Below, one piece after another: positions 39,055 through 49,009 of a stretch of 64,000 nucleotides of DNA. Positions within the stretch are counted from its first letter, which is position 1, and the number at the start of each line of letters is the position of its first letter. The position numbers and the translations under genes are program-made. Below the pieces are notes generated by a model that had not been told where the DNA came from, searched no databases, and was given only the letters and a program-made list of their open reading frames with translations. The DNA lies in assembly GCA_007844125.1 (NCBI GenBank), contig CM017570.1, forward strand, positions 51,812,609 to 51,876,608, given 5' to 3'. Origin of the DNA: Sinonovacula constricta (lineage: Eukaryota; Mollusca; Bivalvia; Cardiida; Solecurtidae).

Positions 39055-40862
39055 AGTGGGAAAAGACACGAACAGTTCAAAGAATGGACAAAGTTAAACA
39101 CGAACAGTTCAAAGAATGGGCAAAGTGAGACACGAGCAGTTCAAAGAATGGACAAAGTTAAACACGAACAGTTCAAAGAATGGACAAAGTGAGACACGAG
39201 CAGTTTAAAGAATGGTCAAAGTGATACATGAACAGTTCAAAGAATGTACATAGTGTGAGACGAACAGTTCAAAGAATGGGCAAAGTGAGACACGAACAGT
39301 TCAAAGAATGGGCAAAGTGAGACATGAACAGTTCAAAGAATGGGCAAAGTGATACATGAACAGTTCAAAGAATGGGCAAAGTGAGACATGAACAGTTCAA
39401 AGAATGGGCAAAATGAGACACGAACTGTTCAAAGAATGGCCAAAGTGAGACATGAACAGTTCAAAGAATGGGCAAAATGAGACACGAACAGTTCAAAGAA
39501 TGGGCAAAGTGAGACACGAACAGTTCAAAGAATGGACAAAGTTAAACACGAACAGTTCAAAGAATGGGCAAAGTGAGACACGAGCAGTTCAAAGAATGGA
39601 CAAAGTTAAACACGAACAGTTCAAAGAATGGGCAAAGTGAGACACGAACAGTTCAAAGAATGGGCAAAGTTAAACACGAACAGTTCAAAGAATGGACAAA
39701 GTGAGACACGAGCAGTTTAAAGAATGGTCAAAGTGATACATGAACAGTTCAAAGAATGTACATAGTGTGAGACGAACAGTTCAAAGAATGGGCAAAGTGA
39801 GACACGAACAGTTCAAAGAATGGGCAAAGTGAGACATGAACAGTTCAAAGAATGGGCAAAGTGATACATGAACAGTTCAAAGAATGGGCAAAGTGAGACA
39901 TGAACAGTTCAAAGAATGGGCAAAATGAGACACGAACTGTTCAAAGAATGGCCAAAGTGAGACATGAACAGTTCAAAGAATGGGCAAAATGAGACACGAA
40001 CTGTTCATAGAATGGCCAAAGTGAGACATGAACAGTTCAAAGAATGGGCAAAGTGAGAGGCGAACAAGTCAAAGAATGGTCAAAGTGAGACACGAACAGT
40101 TCAATAAATGGGCAAAGTGAGACGCGAACTGTTAACAGAATGGGCAAAGTGAGACAAGAACTGTTCAAAGAATGGGCAAAGTGAGACATGAACAGTTCAA
40201 AGAATGGTCAAAGTGAGATATGAACAGTTCAAAGAATGGACAAACGGAGACGCGAGCAAGTCAGGGAATGGTCAAAGTGAGACACGAACAGTTCAAAGAA
40301 TGGGCAAAGTGAGACACGAACTGTTAACAGAATGGGCAAAGTGAGACACGAACAATTGAAAGAATGGTCAAAGTGAGACACGAGCAGGCCAAAGAATGGA
40401 CAAATTGAGACACAAACTAATAAAAGAATGGACAAAGTGAGAAATGAACAGGCCAAAGAATGGTCAAATGAGACAGGAACAGTTCAAAGAATGGTCAAAT
40501 TGAGACATGCACAGTTCAAAGAATCGACAAACGGAGATGCGAACAGTTCAAAGAATGGACAAAGTGACACATGAACAGTTCAAAAAATGGGTAAAGCGAG
40601 ACATGAACAGTTGAAAGAATGGGTAAAGTGAGACATGAACAGTTCAAAGAATGGGTAAAGTGAGACATGAACAGTTCAAAGAATGGGTAAAGTGAAACAT
40701 GAACAGTTCAAAGAATGGGTAAAGTGTGACACGAAAAGTTCAAAGAATGGTCAAAGTGAGACACAAACAGTTTAAAGAATGGGCAAAGTGTGACACGAAA
40801 AGTTAAAAGAATGGACAACGTGAGACATAAACAGTTAAAAGAATGGACAACGTGAGAACCGT
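39055..40862 (+). repeat. 32-bp tandem array (about 56 copies)
   Basis: Unit is CGAACAGTTCAAAGAATGGG then CAAAGTGAGACA. Variants include AAAGTTAAACA and CATGAACAG forms. A block starting at 39,191 recurs at 39,703 (512 bp, 16 units). Copies after about 40,230 are more diverged. No coding evidence. Confidence 0.93.
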
Positions 40863-41209
40863 CACGAAGTCGTGTGAATTTACCAATTTTCCCGGAGGAG
40901 AGGGGTCGCACTCTTCATGATAAAAACTGGGAGGTGAATGAATAAAACAGAACATCACAGATTCATTTGACAATTGTATTTGTATTTTCCCCATGTCTAC
41001 AACATATATCAAATCATCGACATCTTAGGCCGACGCTTTGCTTGAAATCTGCAACTGTTTAAGAAATTCTTTACAAAACTGTGTGACTAATCATCTGCCC
41101 CACAGAAGCGTCCAAAAGAAGTTGTAGAATACAAGAAAAGGATGGAGCAGTTGCACGGAATATACCCGATGAGTTTTGTTTGTTGTCGTGTCGTTTTGTT
41201 GTTGTTTGT

Positions 41210-41215
41210 TTTATT
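41210..41215 (-). terminator. Possible poly(A) signal of the peptide precursor gene
   Basis: AATAAA on the minus strand, 177 bp past the stop, with a GT-rich (plus-strand) stretch next to it. Confidence 0.4.
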
Positions 41216-41391
41216 CTGCTTTTTGTTGTTATCTGTTTTTTTGTTTTTTAAAAAAGAACAGAATATTTCTAAAAGTAAAATAGCCAATTGTCGCCGATGG
41301 CACTGTTAAAAAAGTCATCAACCAGTAAGTATCATTGATCCTAAAGGTTACGGCAAATGACGGAATCATTCGAAGAGATCCGAATCGGTGG

Positions 41392-41912
41392 TTATTTCCC
41401 GCCAAGCCCAAACCGGAAACCGTTTACCCTACTACCGCAGACACGGCCATATTGGATGTACTCCATCAGCGTATTCAGAGTTATCTTTGTCAGGTCACAT
41501 TCTACGTAGCCAGGTCGGTGGAACAAACGACTATCTCTTTTAGATATCCATCCATTTCTTTCCTTTCTGCCATTCTCATCTGAAAACAGGCTACCAGTCT
41601 TTCTGAAATTATCAAAAATCGGCTGAGTTAAGTCATTGGCCGTTTCATCGTAAGGAATGACGTTGTCAGCATCTTCATCGTTTTGGTTGAAACTGTTAAG
41701 GGAATACAACAATTGTCTAAATGGTACCAGTCTTTGTTTCTTAAAAGTGTTCTGGGTTCGGGTTTCGGATTCTTGGGGCGTGGCTGCACCAGCCAGACGT
41801 TTGTCGTAATCTCCCCACTGGATCTCCCAAGGACGGGATAAAAGCCGGGATTGCACTTCAGGAAGGTCTGACAGGAGTCCGCCGTCATTAAATGATGAAT
41901 CTGCCGACGTAC
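41392..41912 (-). CDS. Peptide precursor exon 2: propeptide and mature peptide
   Basis: 173 codons with stop, uninterrupted, after acceptor TTGTTACAG. It holds all dibasic sites and the two-cysteine peptide (GYVEC ... RVCGSR). The open frame continues 12 codons past the acceptor to an in-frame ATG at 41,949, but that start lacks a signal peptide. Confidence 0.75.
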
Positions 41913-42735
41913 CTGTAACAAGATGAAACAGTTGTAATGATGGCAGCATTTTTGTATTTATCTATTTTGTGTGTGTGTGCGCGCGTGCGTGCGTGCTTGC
42001 GTGCATGATTTTTTCTTTAATATGAAATTTCTGACTGTTTTACATGAAAGCATGAAATAGTTTATTGTAATGCGACATTATATTGAACATATTTTAATTG
42101 AAATTCATAATTAATTCCCATAATTTAATTTAAATCACTTTCAAATTAATTAACTGTGAAAACGTTATATTTAAAACGGGTTATTTCCTTACGTTATATT
42201 TCACAAAGGTGCTATTATTATTATTATTTCACCACATTTATATAGCACTCTTATCATAAGTAAATCTATGTTCAAAAGTGCTTTACAATAGAATTTATTT
42301 GTATGTTACAGACATAAGTGTTAAAAATGTATAAAAAAAGAGATAAATGTACAGTGCATGTACAGTAAACAATACAAATTGTATAAAGAGATTTAAAACA
42401 TTAAACGTAAAATTTTAAGTGAATATGTATAAACAATAAAATTCAGTTACTAGTATTAAATAACGCTATAAAAGCTTTGTACATGTTAAAATTATTATCA
42501 GGAGTAAAAATGATCATTCAACACCTGTGTGTCAAGTTCATAACAACTCACAATAATTTACTGACCATCACAGTGTTGAGCGAATAGATAGGTTTTCAAC
42601 AGTTTTTTTTAATGTGAAATTATTGAACAAACTGTTTTTATTTTACTGTCGATTTCCATTCATCGATCTTCGTTCACCTTAATAGCTACCTTACCCAAGC
42701 ATGTTGTTGTTGTTGTTATTCTTCTATTTCTTCTT

Positions 42736-42766
<31 letters not shown>

Positions 42767-43137
42767 TTATTATTATTATTATTATTATTATAGACGTATA
42801 GTAATACTACATTTGTATATTACAGAATCAAATTAATCAATATTATTACCAGCATATCCTGTTTCTTAATGTGTTTCTTTTAAATCAACTTACAGTTTAT
42901 GGACTTATTTATAAATTATTCCCAAAAATGCACTTTTTAGAAAAAAAAAGAATGTGATTACATAGAAGTGGTTGAAGATGATAAATCCAAAAATAAATGA
43001 AAAAATATGAGAGAAAACAGTTAATAAATGTGCAGCTTACCTTGATTGTGGTCCTCGTTCATGGCCATGATGGCGGGAAGGAGAAAGCCAAGCTGGGCTG
43101 ATAAGACAACCCACTTATAGAGACCGTGCCGTGACAT
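41392..43137 (-). CDS. Secreted peptide-hormone/neuropeptide precursor, two exons, family not recognised
   Basis: Exon 1 (43,041-43,137, donor GTAAGC) and exon 2 (41,392-41,912, acceptor TTACAG) join in phase 1 to give 205 residues ending at TAA. Residues 8-26 (KWVVLSAQLGFLLPAIMA) look like a signal peptide. Dibasic sites are at about 70-71 (KR), 90-91 (KK), 136-137 (RK), 148-149 (RK) and 157-158 (KR). The part after the last KR is 47 residues, with two cysteines (171 and 191) and a C-terminus NGFRFGLGGK, where the GK could be an amidation signal. This layout is typical of neuropeptide precursors: entry to the secretory path, cleavage by prohormone convertases, one disulfide. I cannot match it to elevenin, calcitonin, NPF, allatostatin or ELH. 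A TATA box stands about 85 bp before the ATG and AATAAA 177 bp past the stop. The gene is tandem-array free, unlike PRPF3. Confidence 0.75.
41967..42006 (+). repeat. GT/GC alternating microsatellite
   Basis: Alternating purine-pyrimidine run (GTGTGTGTGTGCGCGCGTGC and GTGCGTGC), able in principle to form Z-DNA, in the intron of the peptide gene. Confidence 0.85.
42215..42310. repeat. Short dispersed repeat with AGCACT...AAGTGCTTTACA hairpin
   Basis: TTTATATAGCACTCTTATCA followed by TGTTCAAAAGTGCTTTACAA resembles a hairpin repeat common in many invertebrate genomes. Recognised by general form only. Confidence 0.35.
42728..42792 (+). repeat. TTC/TTA trinucleotide microsatellite (peptide gene intron)
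   Basis: About 12 TTC units run directly into about nine ATT units. Confidence 0.93.
43041..43137 (-). CDS. Peptide precursor exon 1: signal peptide
   Basis: ATG at 43,137 opens MSRHGLYKWVVLSAQLGFLL and continues to MNEDHNQ, leaving phase 1 before donor GTAAGC. The hydrophobic run ending in small residues fits signal-peptidase cleavage near Ala25-Met26. Confidence 0.75.
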
Positions 43138-43220
43138 AGTGCCTGTCAAATTGTCGATAGGTGCGAGTTCCTGGAATAATTAGGACGTATTGATGGCGTT
43201 GTTGTATTGTAAAACCAAAG

Positions 43221-43230
43221 TATATATAAG
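43221..43230 (-). promoter_or_regulatory. TATA box of the peptide precursor gene
   Basis: CTTATATATA on the minus strand, 84-93 bp before the ATG; it would place the start site near 43,190-43,200 and a 5' UTR of about 55-60 nt. Confidence 0.45.
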
Positions 43231-43239
43231 AACCTGATC

Positions 43240-44580
43240 GCCCAGGAACCCCATTGGGATAACTTATAGTAAATTGCACGTGTTTGGCATTGTCCGTAAT
43301 GGAGGCCCTCTGGATGGTTCACTTCATATGGGAGGCTTGTATTATTTCCATACAGAATTTTAACAAATCTCAGCACATATTAAAAGAAATATTTGGCTTT
43401 TAAATAATTGGTAATCTTTCCAATTAATTTACTAGTATTTCGACAGTAAGCTAACGTTATTAAACATGTTAAAAATTAATGACAAGAGATAAAGTTGTGC
43501 TCTTACACAACAACCTGTTGCAAACAATAAGTAAATATATCTTATGCAGAGTATACAAAGTAAAATACCTTTATTAATCATTAACATTTTCAACATGCTG
43601 TAACGTGAGTTTTCGTTAGATATTTTCTAAGTTACTTATATCAAGTTTCTTTTAACAATGTATGTAGCTGTAACATCACTTGTTTATTGTTTATTTGGTT
43701 AAGAAATTTTTAAAAGGAAAAGAGAAACAAATCTTTGAAGATAGATACAAACCTACCTTACAAAGTACTAAATCTTTTCATAAAAACCAAAGCCACGACT
43801 GGCGAATATGTCTACAAATATAAAATAATTCCCAAGCTTAAATCATGCTTCATCTAAGTCAAAATAAACTATATAAAATCTACATTTGGAGGCAGAAATA
43901 GTTTTTAAACAATTTTATAAAACAACCTACCTTGCAATATAATTACGAAGCCTTGATAAAACTGACTGACGGGTGTCTAGCAAATAATCCTATATATAAT
44001 ACATATCTCAATCAAAAAAATCCCAACTGCTTCATCAAAATAAAAATTAAGTGAAAGCCACTAATCATGCAGACTAGTTCTACTTTCTCTGATTCAAGTT
44101 AACACGTGTTGATTGCCCATAAAGTAGCGATTAATTGACGACTGATTTGCTACTGCCGGGTCACATCAAAGAGCTGATGGTGCTATGACGCATGGCCGAT
44201 AAACAGTCATTTAGAATTATCTGCCGATTATAAAGGTGTGTGTAGTGATGCTTGGCCTGGGTTGGTGTAATGAATAGGTACGGTACATAAATAACTATCA
44301 CCTGACTTTCTAGCCAGCGGAGTGGTAAATGTCTAAATGTCAATGATGTCCCTTGATACTCCGGTGGACAATACGGATCACGAGTTCTAACATACTGCTC
44401 AAGAGACTTAATAGTGGTTTAATCTTCACTATCACCACCCCTATAAAACAGTATAAAACAACTAACAATCACACCGTAATTTTGTCTTGTTGTTGTTTTG
44501 TTTTTATTAAGGAAAAGCATTAAGATTAGAACGGTTTAAATATGCATCGCTCCGTGGTCTGTAGTTACTGATATAAATAT
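43240..44580. other. Upstream flank of the peptide gene, no gene seen
   Basis: Low-complexity AT-rich sequence. Several donor-like CTTAC words (43,758, 43,930) lie in it, so an alternative 5' exon of the peptide gene is possible but not supported. Confidence 0.4.
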
Positions 44581-44584
44581 ACTG

Positions 44585-45712
44585 TGGCGTCGCGTCAGAT
44601 GTTGGTGTACTGAGGCGTCGCGTCAGAAGTTGGTGTACTGTGGCGTCGCGTCAGATGTTGGTGTACTCTGGCGTCGCGTCAGATGTTGGTGTATTATGGC
44701 GTCGCGTCAGATGGTGATGTACTATGGCGTCGCGTCAGATGGTGGTGTACTGTGGCGTTGGTCAGAAGTTGGTGTACTGTGGCGTTGGTCTGATGTTGGT
44801 GTACTGTGGCGTCGCGTCAGATGTTGGTGTATTATGGCGTCGCGTCAGATGGTGATGTACTATGGCGTCGCGTCAGATGGTGGTGTACTGTGGCGTTGGT
44901 CAGAAGTTGGTGTACTGTGGCGTCGCGTCAGATGTTGGTGTACTGTGGCGTCGCGTCAGATGTTGGTGTACTGTGGCGTCGCGTCAGATGTTGGTGTATT
45001 ATGGTGTCGCGTCAGATGGTGATGTACTATGGCGTCGCGTCAGATGTTGGTGTACTGTGCTGTCGCGTCAGATGTTGGTGTTCTCTGGCGTCCCGTCAGA
45101 TGGTGGTGTACTATGGCGTCGCGTCAGATGTTGGTGTACTGTGGCGTCGCGTCAGATGGTGATGTACTATGGCGTTGCGTCAGATGGCGGTGTACTATGG
45201 CGTCGCGTCAGATATTGGTGTACTGTGGCGTCGCGTCATATAATGGTGTACTGTGGCGTCGCGTCAGATGGTGATGTACTATGGCGTCGCGTCAGATGTT
45301 GGTGTACTATGGTGTCGCGTCAGATGTTGGTGTACTCTGGCGTCGCGTCAGATGGTGGTGTACAATGGCGTCGTGTCAGATGTTGGTGTACTGTGGCGTC
45401 GCGTCAGATGGTGGTGAACTGTGGCGTCGCGTCAGATGGTTGGGTACTGTGGCGTCGCGTCAGATCTTGGTGTACTGTGGCGTCGCGTCAGATGTTGGTG
45501 TACTGTGGCGTTGGTCAGATGTTGATGTACTGTGGCGTCGCGTCAGATGGTGGTGTACAATGGCGTCGCGTCAGATGTTGGTGTGCTGTGGCGTCGCGTC
45601 AGATGGTGGTGAACTGTGGCGTTGCGTCAGATGGTTGGGTACTGTGGCGTCGCGTCAGATTTTGGTGTACTGTGGCGTCGCGTCAGATGGTGGTGTACTG
45701 TGGCGTTAATAT
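44585..45712 (+). repeat. 28-bp tandem array (about 40 copies)
   Basis: Unit GTACTGTGGCGTCGCGTCAG then ATGTTGGT. It is the most GC-rich and CpG-rich repeat of the window, with CGTCGCG in most copies. Some units are short (GCGTTGGTCAG), which shifts the frame of the accidental open frames. Confidence 0.93.
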
Positions 45713-45794
45713 TATTTGTGAAGAATCTGATTTATGTAGTTCTTTACCAATCGATTCGTCTTCGGCAGATAGTTTTGAAATATATGTACATGGG

Positions 45795-45975
45795 CTAGTT
45801 ATGATCATTATAGCGACGTCCAACTATGTGTAGAACCATCGGAACACCGCATGTTAGCTAGAAGACCTTCCCACATCAGTCCTTTGGCCAGAACGGGACT
45901 CGAACCCATGCAGTGGGAGGCTAAGCAGTCAAGAGAGTTACAATTCGGCAACTCTACCACAACGACACGCCATCT
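45795..45975 (-). mobile_element. SINE family 3-related copy
   Basis: Contains TAGTTATGATCATTATAGCG, TGTAGAACCATCGGAACACC, GCATGTTAGCTAGAAGACCT and GGGACTCGAACCCATGCAGT followed by the tRNA-like end with ACTCTACCAC. Confidence 0.78.
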
Positions 45976-47264
45976 TAGGCGGTTCTTTATTTAATTAATA
46001 TAGCTGACTATATAATATCACTGTTCATATGATTGTACACTGTGTATATGAAATTAGAATTAGGCAATTAGCTTTAACATTGCATTTAAATTTGTATTTC
46101 TAATTGAAATCTTTGATAAAATGCACCGTTTAAAGCGTAAAGATAAATCGTGGCTTGTCTCTTTGATTCTAACATAAACAACATACATCTATATACATTT
46201 AGTAATGATATTCATAAATTTAGCATGTGTCTGATCAGCATAAGTTAAAACTTCAAGAAATTATTTGTGAAAGGGTAGTTCATAAAAACAGGACGTGTTA
46301 CATCGTGGTAATCCTTCCTTTAATATGACTGCCGCATAATAAAAACGCGAATTTTATTAAGAGTTTTTGCACACAGTCGCATGAACAAAGGTATCTTTAT
46401 TTCGTACCAAATTTTCAGTAGCTGTAGCTTCTAATTAGGAAAATTGATATTAACATTGTTTCCCAGAACAACATGCCGTTTAAAAACATCGTACCTATTC
46501 ACAGAAACTTTGATTTATTTTGTCGAAAAGGTTCCTTTCTATGCTAGAAATGTTGTTATGCGCATCTGATGTCAAGCCAATATACGAGAATACGATGGAA
46601 CAATCAAATATAAAATCATGTAGAATCATCAATACTAGTTTGAAAAAGTTCATCATTTTTTAGCAATCTGATACCAAAATCTCTATACATATATTTATCA
46701 AGCAAAATATTGAAATTATTTTCCTAAGCTGAAAAACCTCGCAGTTTTGTAAGGTACGTGTTTGCGTATTTCTGATTGGTTGAAAGCAATTAGTTCTGAC
46801 GGTCTTCAGTTAACAATATGACCGTATACAATGTGATAGCAATTTGTGTCTCAGAGCGCGGTACTATTATTGTCTCTACTGTTCTACCATACGACATGCC
46901 AGTTACTGGCTACCTAATCAGTGTAAATTGTTTACGAGCTGGAGTGCCATCAGCGTCATTAGCCAGACCCTCATGTCAAGGAACCTATACAGTTTCAATA
47001 CGGTTGTCAATAACATCGACGCAATAAACAATATTGTTGAAAAGAATACATTCATCAACTAAATGTTCAATAATATTGAGCAAAAACATTTTTGTGACAC
47101 AGGGAAAGGAGAGGGGGATAATAACAAAACTAATAAGCAACGAGACACCAGAGATCTCGAAAGAGAAAGAGAGAGAGAGAGACCCGGAAAGGCAGACAGA
47201 CAGACAAAACAGACAGACAGAGACACACAGAGGGACACACATTGACACACAAAGACAGAGACTG

Positions 47265-47305
<41 letters not shown>

Positions 47306-48221
47306 CAGAGAGACACACACTCAGGCAGAGGGAGAGATAGATAGATGCAGACACAGGGAGAGATACAGAGAGACAGACAGGGACAGACAGAGAAACAGAG
47401 TAAGAAAGAGAGAGAGTTTCTTTTTGTTTTTCTTCCATTTTTTTGCAAATATAGAATGTGGATATCAGAATGAAACACTGTTTTCGTATCATGAATGGCA
47501 CAATTTTGTTTAACTTCTAACTTCTAACAATAAAAATTGGGCAACTGTTGAGAACCTTACTGCCCTAAATGCATTCTATTTGATGTATACATGTAGCGTC
47601 CATCGTATTTAGCAGTAAAACCGCTCATTTACTTCGTGTTTACTAACTGAGGAAAAACAAACATAAATCAGTTACACTTTCGGGATTGTCATTTTGAGGA
47701 CAACTTGTTAACAGACTTCTAATACACAAGGCCCCGAATCATTTTACAGGACTCATATTTCTTCAGTATGTTTATCATGCCAATTTGAAACTTTTGCAGA
47801 ATATTATTGGTCATGTGTGTTACATTTCTAAAGTGTAATTAATTGTATGTTTTATTATTTCAAATATATGTTTTACATGTATGACATGTTAAATATTAAT
47901 AAAACATGTATTAAAAGTGAATCTATGTATGTCTTCTTATTGTTAATGAATAATTCAAGCAAGAGGTCCAGTGGTAATTAAAGAACCCAATGTCTTATTT
48001 TCGAAAAGCTTAAAATGCAAGTATGTGTTCTGTGCATGATCCATGGCCCCAATTTCATGTGAATTTTAAATGCACTATTGGATTTTGTTGGTTACAATCT
48101 TTGGCTGGATTGTTTATAGAGTCTCGTGTACACTCTGATAATGTTAAATCTCGATCATCAAATTATGTGTTTGAGAAAATAATCACATCTCAATCTTCAC
48201 TAGTAACCAGAAACTTAGTCA
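45976..48221. other. Intergenic stretch between repeats
   Basis: Apart from the GA-rich repeat, no exon-like open frame with splice sites was recognised. Confidence 0.4.
47150..47420 (+). repeat. GA-rich microsatellite and cryptic simple repeat
   Basis: A pure AGAG run of about 34 bp near 47,269-47,303 flanked by GACAGACAGA and ACACAGAGGG purine-rich blocks. Open frames on both strands here are by-products. Confidence 0.9.
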
Positions 48222-48452
48222 TCAGAACAGAACAGAACAGAACCGAACATATATTTTATTCAGAGTTGTACACAGTACATTATCTTACAATAAATGTGAA
48301 AACAAAATAAAAGTTCACCAAGTTACAACGTTAAACATATTTTAAAATTGGAGGGAGAAACATTATTGTCCTCACTATTTTCACATTTATTGTAAGATGA
48401 TGTACTCTGTACAAATCTGAATAAATATATGTTCGGTTCTGTTCGGTTCCTG
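48222..48452. mobile_element. Foldback (long inverted repeat) element
   Basis: Arms of about 65 bp (48,238-48,303 and 48,378-48,445) are nearly perfect inverted copies: AACCGAACATATATTTTATT at one end, AAATATATGTTCGGTT at the other, with a loop of about 75 bp. The outer ends carry AACAG/GTTCG pentamer repeats. It could form a strong hairpin. No target duplication was found. Confidence 0.8.
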
Positions 48453-49009
48453 TAAAAAGATTGTCAGAAAGGTGTGAAAAAATAATCCACCTGTCTGATG
48501 TGATGTATATTACTGATCAAGTATTGGCTAAAATATTAAACATAAACCAGAATTATTGTATATAAATTGCTACAAGGAGATATAATTCATATTGTGAATG
48601 TATTAAGTAGCTACATATATTATGCCAACTTAGTAAGAAAAGGTTGTTAAAATATTTCCATGTATATATTCTTCACATGAAGCTCACTTTTCCTCTGATA
48701 ATCCAGGTAAACTGTGTTGAGAACATATTATTGTTTTGCTATAAACACGTATTTGTTGTATGCAATAAACTTCATGTATTGTATTCAATATAAATAAGAC
48801 TAATTCAATATGCCACCGCTATGTCAATTGGCAGACCGTCTCGCTAATCGCTATTGCAATCTCGATCAAAGTTGACATTTTTCTGTCAATTTAATAAGAT
48901 AAACCAGATACCAAGACGATATACAGCTAACGAATTTATTTGAGATTGACTTAATAAACCTTCCAGTGTCTGTCCTGATTAACTCAACGTTAGCTGATGA
49001 GAGATCATG

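Noticed and set aside
41335..41583. 82-codon plus-strand frame
   Set aside because: Shadow of peptide precursor exon 2 on the other strand.
44862..45833. 323-codon open frame in the 28-bp array
   Set aside because: Repeat-driven frame with overlapping frames of similar quality; composition follows the DNA repeat.
47034..47513. 159-codon charged open frame (RERERERE type) and its antisense
   Set aside because: Translation of the GA-rich microsatellite; both strands are open.
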